Shown piece by piece: positions 1-6,740 of a stretch of 6,740 bases of DNA; the first letter of the stretch is position 1; every line of letters begins with the position of its first letter. Both the position numbers and the translations under genes were made by a program. The notes below the pieces were generated by a model. It did no database searches and had not been told where the DNA came from. It was given only the letters and a program-made list of their open reading frames with translations. Source of the DNA: Clostridia bacterium (GTDB taxonomy: Bacteria > Bacillota_A > Clostridia > UBA1212); the NCBI GenBank assembly GCA_017464985.1, contig JAFTXL010000157.1, positions 1 through 6,740 on the forward strand, given 5' to 3'.

Positions 1-1119
1 GAATGGGACGTATCTGAAGCAGAAAAAGGCGGTTATTCTCATTTCATGCTCAAAGAAATTATGGAACAGCCCGAATCAATCCGCAAAACCGTTCAGCCGC
101 GTTTAAAAAACAGTAACATTGTATTTGAAGAATTGGAAAGTATGCCTGAGCTGATACAGAATGTTTCAAAAATATACATAGTAGCCTGCGGTTCAGCCTA
201 TCACGTCGGAATGGTCGGAAAATATACATTAGAGAAATTATTGCGCAAGCCGGTAGAAACATGTCTTGCTTCCGAATTTCGATACAGTGAACCGTTAGTT
301 GATTCTTCCACATTAGTAATTGTTATAAGCCAATCAGGAGAGACATTGGATTCTTTAGCTGCCTTACGCGAAGCAAAAAAGAACGGCGCAAAAATCCTGT
401 CTATTGTCAATGTCATAGGAAGCACTGTCGCGCGCGAATCCGATGTTGTTCTTTACACATGGGCGGGTCCGGAAATAGCTGTAGCGACAACGAAAGCATA
501 CAGCACGCAAATGATACTCCTTACAATGCTGGGTGTTTACTTTGCTAAGCAGTTAAACAAAATATCCGCAGATGAATACGACGCATTTATTGCCGACCTT
601 GAAATATTACCCGACAAAATGTCTCAGGTGTTATCAAGCATCGACACATATCAGCAGGCAGCATACAGGTATTTTAACCACGACAGTGTATTCTTTATAG
701 GCCGTAATCTGGATTATGCGCTCGGACTTGAGGGGTCATTAAAATTAAAAGAAATATCTTATATCCATTCCGAGTCATATGCTGCCGGAGAACTGAAGCA
801 CGGAACAATTTCACTGATTGAACCGGGAACTTTAGTTGTTGCTATCGCAACCTACAATCCGTTAGTTGAAAAAATGATTTCAAATATTGTTGAGGTTCAG
901 TCCCGAGGCGCAGAAGTTATTTCTGTAACGACAGAAGCTATCTGCAAAAAAATCGCGGCAGAAGAATCAAACACATTTATTGTACCGGAAATACATCCCC
1001 TTTTGCAGCCAAATCTCGGTGTTATTCCTCTGCAGCTGTTTGCTTTCTATGTTGCTCTAAACAGAGGCTGTGATATCGACAAGCCGAGAAATTTGGCAAA
1101 ATCAGTTACTGTAGAATAA
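1..1119 (+). CDS. glmS: Glucosamine-6-phosphate synthase (glutamine-fructose-6-phosphate aminotransferase), 5' end missing
   Basis: This cytosolic enzyme makes glucosamine-6-phosphate from fructose-6-phosphate and glutamine, the first committed step toward UDP-GlcNAc for peptidoglycan. The frame is open from base 1 (first codons E-W-D-V), so the gene starts upstream; the ATG at 46 is internal. The 372 visible residues correspond to about residues 238-609 of E. coli GlmS, so the N-terminal glutaminase domain with its Cys1 nucleophile is outside the window. Both SIS sugar-isomerase domains are present. The sugar-phosphate motif CGSAYHVG is at visible residues 63-70 and SQSGET at 110-115. The EGSLKLKE segment at 244-251 carries the equivalents of E. 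coli Glu481, Lys485 and Glu488. The ELKHG motif has the ring-opening His at 267 (E. coli His504). The protein ends in the family-typical NLAKSVTVE, with the catalytic Lys at 367. It is followed after 19 bases by purF, consistent with co-transcription. No lesion is visible. The family call is very secure. Confidence 0.97.
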   Translation, partial: EWDVSEAEKGGYSHFMLKEIMEQPESIRKTVQPRLKNSNIVFEELESMPELIQNVSKIYIVACGSAYHVGMVGKYTLEKLLRKPVETCLASEFRYSEPLVDSSTLVIVISQSGETLDSLAALREAKKNGAKILSIVNVIGSTVARESDVVLYTWAGPEIAVATTKAYSTQMILLTMLGVYFAKQLNKISADEYDAFIADLEILPDKMSQVLSSIDTYQQAAYRYFNHDSVFFIGRNLDYALGLEGSLKLKEISYIHSESYAAGELKHGTISLIEPGTLVVAIATYNPLVEKMISNIVEVQSRGAEVISVTTEAICKKIAAEESNTFIVPEIHPLLQPNLGVIPLQLFAFYVALNRGCDIDKPRNLAKSVTVE

Positions 1120-1127
1120 TTAAACAC

Positions 1128-1133
1128 GGAGGA
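1128..1133 (+). promoter_or_regulatory. Ribosome binding site of purF
   Basis: GGAGGA lies in the 19-base gap between glmS and purF, with its end 5 bases before the purF ATG at 1139. It is a near-perfect Shine-Dalgarno sequence and supports that start. The gap is too short for a promoter or terminator, so purF is probably transcribed from upstream of glmS. Confidence 0.85.
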
Positions 1134-1138
1134 CAACA

Positions 1139-2584
1139 ATGGGAATACATGAAGAATGCGGTGTATTCGGAATAATGGCGCCGCAAGAAACAGATGTCGC
1201 AAGTATTTGTTACTACGGATTATACGCATTACAGCACAGAGGACAGGAAAGCTGCGGTATCGTGGTCAATGATGACGGTGTATTTGCATCTCATAAAGAT
1301 TTAGGACTTGTAAATGAAGTTTTTTCCGGAGAAACATTATCACGGCTTCCAAAAGGCACGATGGCAGTAGGTCACGCCCGTTACGGCACAACAGGCGGGA
1401 CAAACCGAAACAACTGTCAGCCGATTGAAGTAAATCACCAAAAAGGCAGAATGGCTTTGGCACATAACGGCAATCTCAGCAACGCCGCGGAGCTTCGCAG
1501 CGAGCTTGAACTGTCAGGTGCGATATTTCACACTACAACCGACACAGAAACCATTGCATATATTGTAACAAAAGAACGCCTGCAGACACAGTCTATTGAG
1601 GACGCTGTAAGCAATGCTATGAATATCATTGACGGTGCCTACTCTCTTGTTCTCATGTCTCCCCAAAAGCTGATTTGTGCAAGAGACCCATACGGTTTCC
1701 GTCCGCTGTGTTACGGAAAAACCCCCGACGGTATGTATGTGATAGCTTCTGAAAGCTGTGCGCTGAAAGCAGTCGGAGCGGAGCTTGTACGCGATGTAGA
1801 ACCAGGCGAAATAATTGTATTTTCAAAAAACGGAATCGCATCACGCCGCGAGCACTGCAACAAAAAAGATAAAAAACTCTGCATTTTTGAGCATATATAT
1901 TTTGCCCGTCCTGATTCGGTTATAGACGGCGTATCAGTTCACGGCGCAAGAATACGTGCGGGCAGGATTCTCGCAAAGTCTCACCCTGTAGATGCCGATG
2001 TTGTAATGGGTGTGCCGGATTCGGGACTGGATGCGGCCTTAGGTTACAGCGAAGAATCAGGTATTCCTTACGGAATCGGACTTATCAAAAATAAATATAT
2101 CGGCAGAACCTTTATTTCTCCCGGTCAGGGTGCAAGACTGGACCAAGTAAAAATCAAACTAAGCGCAATTGAAGAAAGTGTAAAGGACAAGCGCATAGTG
2201 CTGATTGACGACTCCATCGTCCGCGGCACAACAAGCGGCAGAATTGTAAAGCTGCTCCGTGAGGCAGGCGCAAAAGAAATTCACATGAGAATTTCCTCAC
2301 CGCCTTTCCTGCACCCTTGTTATTACGGTACCGATATCGATTCCAAAGAACATTTAATTGCCTGTCACCACACCGTTTCTGAAATTGCGAAAATAATCGG
2401 CGCAGATACTCTCGGTTTTTTGCCTGTATCTGAACTCAGTGCGTTAATAGGAGGCTCCGGGTATTGCAGCGCATGTTTCAGCGGCAATTATCCTACAAAT
2501 ATTTCGACTGATACAAGGAAAGACAGATTTGAACAGAAATTATCCAAGGCAAAGGAGAGCATTGTTAATGGAAAAGGAATTTAA
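1139..2584 (+). CDS. purF: Amidophosphoribosyltransferase (glutamine PRPP amidotransferase), Fe-S type
   Basis: PurF catalyses the first step of de novo purine synthesis: PRPP plus glutamine gives 5-phosphoribosylamine. The 481-residue product is of normal length. It begins with a six-residue leader (MGIHEE) before Cys7 in ECGVFG. In the Bacillus-type enzymes such a leader is removed to expose the Cys nucleophile of the Ntn glutaminase domain. Other glutaminase marks are HARYGTTG at 79-86, HNGNL at 109-113 and TDTE at 134-137. The C-terminal half is a phosphoribosyltransferase domain with the PRPP loop [13 protein letters not shown] at 354-366. Cysteines 248, 394, 443 and 446 (the last two in YCSAC) match the four [4Fe-4S] ligands of the B. 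subtilis enzyme, whose cluster makes it oxygen-sensitive. The start follows a strong RBS. The 3' end overlaps carA by 17 bases. The placement between glmS and carAB, rather than among other pur genes, is notable within this window, although genes outside it are not visible. Confidence 0.97.
   Translation: MGIHEECGVFGIMAPQETDVASICYYGLYALQHRGQESCGIVVNDDGVFASHKDLGLVNEVFSGETLSRLPKGTMAVGHARYGTTGGTNRNNCQPIEVNHQKGRMALAHNGNLSNAAELRSELELSGAIFHTTTDTETIAYIVTKERLQTQSIEDAVSNAMNIIDGAYSLVLMSPQKLICARDPYGFRPLCYGKTPDGMYVIASESCALKAVGAELVRDVEPGEIIVFSKNGIASRREHCNKKDKKLCIFEHIYFARPDSVIDGVSVHGARIRAGRILAKSHPVDADVVMGVPDSGLDAALGYSEESGIPYGIGLIKNKYIGRTFISPGQGARLDQVKIKLSAIEESVKDKRIVLIDDSIVRGTTSGRIVKLLREAGAKEIHMRISSPPFLHPCYYGTDIDSKEHLIACHHTVSEIAKIIGADTLGFLPVSELSALIGGSGYCSACFSGNYPTNISTDTRKDRFEQKLSKAKESIVNGKGI
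2551..2557 (+). promoter_or_regulatory. Ribosome binding site deciding the carA start
   Basis: AAAGGAG lies inside the last codons of purF, 10 bases before the ATG at 2568. It selects 2568 (protein start MEKEF) over an in-frame ATG at 2529, which would add 13 residues not expected in CarA and has no comparable RBS. Because start and RBS lie within purF, carA translation is probably coupled to purF. Confidence 0.75.
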
Positions 2585-2759
2585 CAGAAAAATTATTTTA
2601 GAAGACGGACATGAGTACTTCGGATACTCTTTCGGAGACACAGACGATAAAGTCTGCGAAATCGTTTTCAATACCTCTATGGTCGGCTATCAGGAAATTC
2701 TTTCCGATCCGTCATACACCTATCAGGCAGTTGTGATGACATACCCTCTTATAGGCAAC

Positions 2760-2762
2760 TAA
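2760..2762 (+). other. In-frame ochre (TAA) codon inside carA
   Basis: The local reading is Ile-Gly-Asn-stop-Gly-Met, within a highly conserved CarA segment. A single base change from TAT or TAC (Tyr) explains it. The stop is followed by GGA and then an in-frame ATG at 2766. glmS, purF and carA all end with TAA, so TAA still acts as a stop in this genome. Confidence 0.9.
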
Positions 2763-3642
2763 GGAATGGCAGATGATGACTACGAAACAAAATTTCCTAC
2801 TATAGTTGCGCTGATTGTCCGCGAATACAACAACGAACCGTCCAATTTCAGGAGCACAGCCGCGCTCGGCGATATTATGAAGAAATACAAAATTCCCGGC
2901 ATTTACGTCATTGATACGAGAAAACTGACCCGTTCCATAAGAGACCACGGCAGCCGCAAGGTATTGATAACAGACAGCGCGACCTCTTTGGAAAAAGGAA
3001 TTGAAATAATAAAAGCAAGTGCAATTCGAACTGACGCAGTATCTAAAGTCAGTAGAAAGCAAGCTGAAGAATATACGGTAGATGATGCTCAGCATCATGT
3101 AGTTGCTATTGATTGCGGTATGAAACAAAATATTGTCCGCAGCCTTATAAACCGCGGCTGTAAAGTAACTGTTGTTCCGTGGAATACAACGTCAGAAGAA
3201 ATAGAAAAGTTAAATCCCGACGGAATCTTTATATCTAACGGACCCGGCGACCCCACCGATGTTCCCGAAACAATCGGCACCGTAAAAAAATTGCTTGGGA
3301 AATATCCGATTTTCGGCATCTGCCTCGGGCATCAAATTATTTCTCTTGCATACGGTGCCAAAACATACAAGCTCAAATTCGGTCACCGCGGCGGCAACCA
3401 TCCGGTAAGAAATCTTACCACAAATAAAATTGAAATTACTTCGCAGAATCACTCCTACGCAGTAGACCGGGACAGCTTGACCGGGACGCCTTTGACAGTA
3501 ACCCACATTAACCTGCTTGACAGTACTGTTGAAGGCGTGAAATGCATCAAGGATAATGTTTTCAGCGTGCAATACCATCCCGAAAGCTCACCCGGTCCGC
3601 AGGACTCAGCTTACTTATTCGATGAATTTATAAAACTGATGA

Positions 3643-3648
3643 GGGAGG
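3643..3648 (+). promoter_or_regulatory. Ribosome binding site of carB
   Basis: GGGAGG lies within the last codons of carA, ending 9 bases before the carB ATG at 3658. It is a strong Shine-Dalgarno sequence and fixes the carB start. Its position inside carA, with only four bases between the genes, suggests coupled translation giving balanced CarA and CarB subunits. Confidence 0.8.
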
Positions 3649-3657
3649 AATAAAACA

Positions 3658-6600
3658 ATGCCAAAAAGAACAGATATAAAAAAAGTACTTGTCATCGGGT
3701 CCGGGCCTATTGTAATCGGACAAGCCGCGGAATTTGACTACGCAGGAACACAAGCTTGTCTTGCACTCAAAGAAGAGGGCTATGAAGTTGTTCTATGCAA
3801 CTCTAACCCCGCAACGATTATGACAGATACCTCCATTGCAGATAAGGTATATATGGAACCTCTGACTCTTGAATATATTGCAAAGATTATCCGTTACGAA
3901 CGCCCCGATGCCATTCTTCCCGGCATCGGCGGCCAGACAGGATTGAATCTTGCTATGCAACTTGAAAAGAAAGGCATTTTAAGCGAATGCCGAGTTGAAC
4001 TGCTCGGAACAAAAAGCCAAAGTATCGAACGTGCTGAGGACCGTGAGCTTTTCAAAGAGCTCTGTGAAAGCTTGGGCGAACCTGTGCTGCCCTCTGATAT
4101 TGCAAATTCTATTGAAGAGGGTTTAGAAGTTGTAAAGAAAATCGGTTATCCGGTTGTACTGCGTCCTGCTTTCACATTAGGAGGCACAGGCGGCGGTTTT
4201 GCCGATAATGAAGAAGAGTTTTTGCCGCTTATGAAAAACGCGCTGTCTCTCTCCCCCGTAAATCAGGTGCTTATAGAAAAGAGCATTAAAGGCTATAAAG
4301 AAATAGAATATGAGGTAATGCGCGACAGCAACGATACTGCTATAACCATTTGTAATATGGAAAATCTCGACCCGGTCGGAATCCATACAGGAGACTCCAT
4401 TGTGGTCTGCCCTTCGCAAACTCTCACCAACAAAGAGTATCACATGCTGCGTGACAGTGCTCTGAAAATTATCCGCGCGTTGGAAATAGAGGGAGGCTGT
4501 AATGTCCAGTTTGCGCTTGACCCTAAATCCTTTCAATATTATCTTATTGAAGTCAACCCCCGTGTGTCCCGTTCGTCTGCTTTAGCATCTAAAGCAAGCG
4601 GCTACCCTATCGCAAGAGTATCCGCTAAAATCGGCGTTGGCATGACGCTCGATGAAATCAGGATTGCCAACACTCCCGCCTCTTTTGAACCAACCCTCGA
4701 TTACGTTGTATCAAAAATGCCGCGTTTTCCGTTTGATAAATTCACTGACGCCAATAATTCTTTGAGTACGCAAATGAAAGCAACAGGCGAAGTCATGAGC
4801 ATCGGCAGAACATTTGAGGAAAGTCTTTTGAAGGCAATTCGCTCTCTTGAAATAGGACTTTGTCATCTGCACAGCCATAAATTTGACGGCATGGACAGGC
4901 ATGAACTGCTCGACTATATTAAAATCGGCACTGATGACCGCATCTATGCCATTGCAGAGCTTTTAAGACGAGGTATAGAGATAAAAGAAATTACCGATGC
5001 TACTGCCATAGACAGGTTCTTTATCCGCAAGCTAGAAAACATCGTGGAGGAAGAAAGAAAAATCACAGCAAATCCGGGTGATATCAAGGTGCTCAGAACC
5101 GCAAAACATATGGGCTTTTCCGATAAAGAAATCGCAATACTTTGGAACACAGACGAGACGGAAGTGTACAAGAATCGAAAAGCCGCAGGCATCGTCCCTG
5201 TCTATAAAATGATTGACACATGCGCCTCAGAATTCGACAGCTACATCCCATATTTTTACTCTACTTACGAGGACGAAAACGAGTCAGTCATATCGAAAAA
5301 AAAGAAAATTATCGTACTCGGTTCAGGCCCTATCCGTATCGGTCAGGGAGTAGAATTTGATTACTCCACCGTACACGCTGTAAAGACCATAAAAGAATCC
5401 GGATACGAAGCAATCATCATCAACAACAACCCGGAAACGGTGTCTACAGACTACACTTGCTCGGATAAGCTCTATTTTGAGCCGCTGTGTGTCGAAGACG
5501 TCATGAATGTTATTGACTTGGAGCAGCCGGAGGGCGTAATTGCTACTCTCGGCGGACAAACCGCTATCAATCTGGCAGAACCTTTGAAGGCGCGCGGTGT
5601 AAAAATAATAGGTACTGACTGTGACGCAATAGAGCGCGCCGAAAACCGCGATGCTTTTGAAAAACTGCTTTCATCACTTCAAATCCCACAGCCGAAAGGT
5701 CAGGCAGTAACAAGTATTGAAGCAGGTATTACAGCCGCCAAACAAATCGGTTATCCTGTTCTTGTGCGCCCCAGCTTTGTGCTCGGCGGCAGAGCTATGC
5801 AGATAGTTGCTAAAGAAGAAGCGCTGCGCAACTATCTTAAAACCGCTGTAGAAATCGACGAGGATAAGCCGGTGCTTGTCGACAAATATATCCGAGGCAA
5901 AGAAGTTGAGGTCGATGCCGTTTGCGATGGTAAACAGGTGTTTGTTCCCGGAATTATGGAACTTGTTGAGCGTACAGGCGTCCACTCAGGCGACTCAATC
6001 AGCATGTATCCTTCCTACAGTATTTCTGAGAAAGTAAAAAATACTATACTTGACTATACTGAAAAGTTAGGTCTCGGCATCGGCATTATCGGTCTTTTTA
6101 ATATTCAGTTTATCGTCGACGAACACGACGATGTTTACATTATCGAAGTAAATCCCAGGTCTTCAAGAACTGTACCTTTCCTCTCTAAAGCGACAGGCTA
6201 CAGTCTCGCGGATATCGCAACTCTTGTTATCCTCGGTAAAAGTCTTGCAGCGCAGAGCATCTATGAGAGATATCCCAAGGAAAAAGGCAGATATTATGTT
6301 AAAGTTCCTGCATTTTCTTTCTCCAAGCTGAGCGGAATGGACTCATACCTCTCTCCGGAAATGAAGTCTACAGGAGAAGCTATAGGCTACGATAAAAAAC
6401 TGCACCGCGCTATGTACAAAGCAATGATAGCATCAGGTATCAAGCTGCAAAATTACGGTACAGTTGTCGTGACACTGTCCGATGAAGATAAGGAAGAAGC
6501 ACTGCCTCTCGTCCGTCGTCTTTACAATATGGGCTTTAACATCGAAGCAACTGTGGGCACTGCAATGTTCCTGAAAGAACACGGCATACGTACACGTATC

Positions 6601-6740
6601 CGCAGAAAACTCTCTGAGGGCAGCGAGGAAATCCTTGATTCCATTCGCGCCGGCTACGTAAGCTACGTTATCTGCACCCGCGCAATCATGTCCGGTGTCC
6701 ACTACGAGGACGGCGCGGCAATCCGCCGCTGCGCTACGCA
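3658..6740 (+). CDS. carB: Carbamoyl-phosphate synthase large subunit, 3' end missing
   Basis: CarB makes carbamoyl phosphate from bicarbonate, two ATP and ammonia tunnelled from CarA, feeding pyrimidine and arginine synthesis. The frame is open for 1027 codons to the window edge. The family is about 1060-1075 residues, so only the C-terminal tail is missing. The protein is the usual internal duplication. The first ATP-grasp half starts at [10 protein letters not shown] (residue 8), with Arg169, the GGTGGG loop at 175-180, Glu215, Gln284, and Glu298 and Asn300 in [10 protein letters not shown] helical oligomerisation region follows. The second half starts at [10 protein letters not shown] (residue 549), with Arg704 in [13 protein letters not shown], Gln817, and Glu830 and Asn832 in EVNPRSSR. 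These match the E. coli catalytic positions. The allosteric domain runs from about residue 920. It keeps Thr965, Thr968 and Lys984, equivalents of E. coli effector-site Thr974, Thr977 and Lys993, but has ICTRA where E. coli has INTTS. No internal stop or frameshift was found. Whether it serves pyrimidine, arginine or both cannot be decided here. Confidence 0.97.
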   Translation, partial: MPKRTDIKKVLVIGSGPIVIGQAAEFDYAGTQACLALKEEGYEVVLCNSNPATIMTDTSIADKVYMEPLTLEYIAKIIRYERPDAILPGIGGQTGLNLAMQLEKKGILSECRVELLGTKSQSIERAEDRELFKELCESLGEPVLPSDIANSIEEGLEVVKKIGYPVVLRPAFTLGGTGGGFADNEEEFLPLMKNALSLSPVNQVLIEKSIKGYKEIEYEVMRDSNDTAITICNMENLDPVGIHTGDSIVVCPSQTLTNKEYHMLRDSALKIIRALEIEGGCNVQFALDPKSFQYYLIEVNPRVSRSSALASKASGYPIARVSAKIGVGMTLDEIRIANTPASFEPTLDYVVSKMPRFPFDKFTDANNSLSTQMKATGEVMSIGRTFEESLLKAIRSLEIGLCHLHSHKFDGMDRHELLDYIKIGTDDRIYAIAELLRRGIEIKEITDATAIDRFFIRKLENIVEEERKITANPGDIKVLRTAKHMGFSDKEIAILWNTDETEVYKNRKAAGIVPVYKMIDTCASEFDSYIPYFYSTYEDENESVISKKKKIIVLGSGPIRIGQGVEFDYSTVHAVKTIKESGYEAIIINNNPETVSTDYTCSDKLYFEPLCVEDVMNVIDLEQPEGVIATLGGQTAINLAEPLKARGVKIIGTDCDAIERAENRDAFEKLLSSLQIPQPKGQAVTSIEAGITAAKQIGYPVLVRPSFVLGGRAMQIVAKEEALRNYLKTAVEIDEDKPVLVDKYIRGKEVEVDAVCDGKQVFVPGIMELVERTGVHSGDSISMYPSYSISEKVKNTILDYTEKLGLGIGIIGLFNIQFIVDEHDDVYIIEVNPRSSRTVPFLSKATGYSLADIATLVILGKSLAAQSIYERYPKEKGRYYVKVPAFSFSKLSGMDSYLSPEMKSTGEAIGYDKKLHRAMYKAMIASGIKLQNYGTVVVTLSDEDKEEALPLVRRLYNMGFNIEATVGTAMFLKEHGIRTRIRRKLSEGSEEILDSIRAGYVSYVICTRAIMSGVHYEDGAAIRRCAT

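Larger units (their letters stand above)
2568..3653 (+). pseudogene. carA: Carbamoyl-phosphate synthase small subunit, interrupted by an in-frame TAA at codon 65
   Basis: CarA hydrolyses glutamine and passes ammonia to CarB for carbamoyl phosphate synthesis. Reading through one stop gives 361 sense and stop positions, the usual length for Firmicute CarA. The N-terminal domain starts with KIILEDG and runs into TYPLIGN, where codon 65 (2760-2762) is TAA; relatives usually have Tyr followed by Gly. The same frame resumes with GMADDDY. The class I glutaminase domain spans about residues 180-360, with SNGPGDPTD, the nucleophile Cys252 in GICLGHQ, GHRGGNHPV, and His337 and Glu339 in YHPES. These match E. 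coli Cys269, His353 and Glu355. Nothing after the stop looks decayed, and there is no frameshift. It overlaps purF by 17 bases and precedes carB by 4. Without readthrough, the product would be a 64-residue fragment plus, if translation restarts at the ATG at 2766, a 295-residue C-terminal piece. Family identity is certain; whether the gene is truly broken is not, because a single base error would give the same picture. Confidence 0.85.

Noticed and set aside
187..210. GlmS motif CGSAYHVG instead of the E. coli CGTSYN form
   Set aside because: The Ser-for-Thr change is conservative and Ala at the next position occurs in other bacterial GlmS proteins as I recall them; the remaining sugar-phosphate residues are intact.
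1120..1138. Possible promoter, terminator or attenuator between glmS and purF
   Set aside because: Only 19 bases are present, filled mostly by the ribosome binding site; there is no inverted repeat or T-run.
2760..2762. Genome-wide reassignment of TAA to Tyr
   Set aside because: glmS, purF and carA all end at TAA exactly where their families end, and carB has no in-frame TAA over 1027 codons, so TAA works as a normal stop.
2712..3128. Minus-strand open frame of 138 codons across carA
   Set aside because: It lies antisense to conserved carA codons, has no recognisable domain, and its existence follows from the codon pattern of carA.
3210..3578. Minus-strand open frame of 122 codons opposite the CarA glutaminase domain
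   Set aside because: It is a shadow of strongly conserved coding sequence on the other strand, with no recognisable product.
4177..4536. Minus-strand open frame of 119 codons opposite the first ATP-grasp half of carB
   Set aside because: The opposite strand encodes well-conserved CarB motifs throughout; no family features are seen in this frame.
3679..6255. Two related halves in carB as a possible assembly duplication
   Set aside because: The halves (from about 3679 and about 5302) are similar only at protein level with distinct motifs, which is the known ancient internal duplication of the CarB family.
1..6740. Mobile elements, CRISPR arrays, tRNA or rRNA genes
   Set aside because: The window is almost entirely coding for four metabolic genes; no direct repeats, transposase or integrase motifs, or structured RNA were seen.

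Overview
The window is a run of four same-strand housekeeping genes from one apparent operon: glmS (3' part only), purF, carA and carB (cut off at the right edge). The protein sequences, the strong GGAGG-type ribosome binding sites, the very short intergenic gaps and the mid-range base composition suggest a Firmicute, probably an anaerobic Clostridia-type bacterium (Oscillospirales-like). PurF is the Fe-S, propeptide-bearing Bacillus/Clostridia type. This placement is an impression from sequence character, not from a search.

Layout: positions 1-1119 hold the isomerase part of glucosamine-6-phosphate synthase. After a 19-base gap with a strong RBS comes purF (1139-2584), amidophosphoribosyltransferase. 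carA (starting 2568) overlaps the purF end by 17 bases and carB starts 4 bases after carA. carB is open from 3658 to the last base and lacks only its last few dozen codons. No gene-free stretch exceeds 19 bases, and there is no room for an internal promoter leader, attenuator, riboswitch or terminator.

Theme: GlmS and PurF use glutamine amide nitrogen through N-terminal-nucleophile glutaminase domains, and CarA supplies ammonia to CarB through a class I glutaminase domain. The operon therefore commits glutamine nitrogen to amino sugars, purines, and carbamoyl phosphate for pyrimidines and arginine.

The one real anomaly is in carA. Codon 65 is TAA (2760-2762), where relatives typically carry Tyr in the conserved 'IGNYG' stretch. 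The rest of carA (2763-3653) stays in the same frame with all glutaminase catalytic residues intact. This could be a sequencing or assembly error, a very recent nonsense mutation, or a stop read through or bypassed by restart at the ATG two codons later. Otherwise these look like ordinary core metabolic genes, and I see no sign of a novel system.
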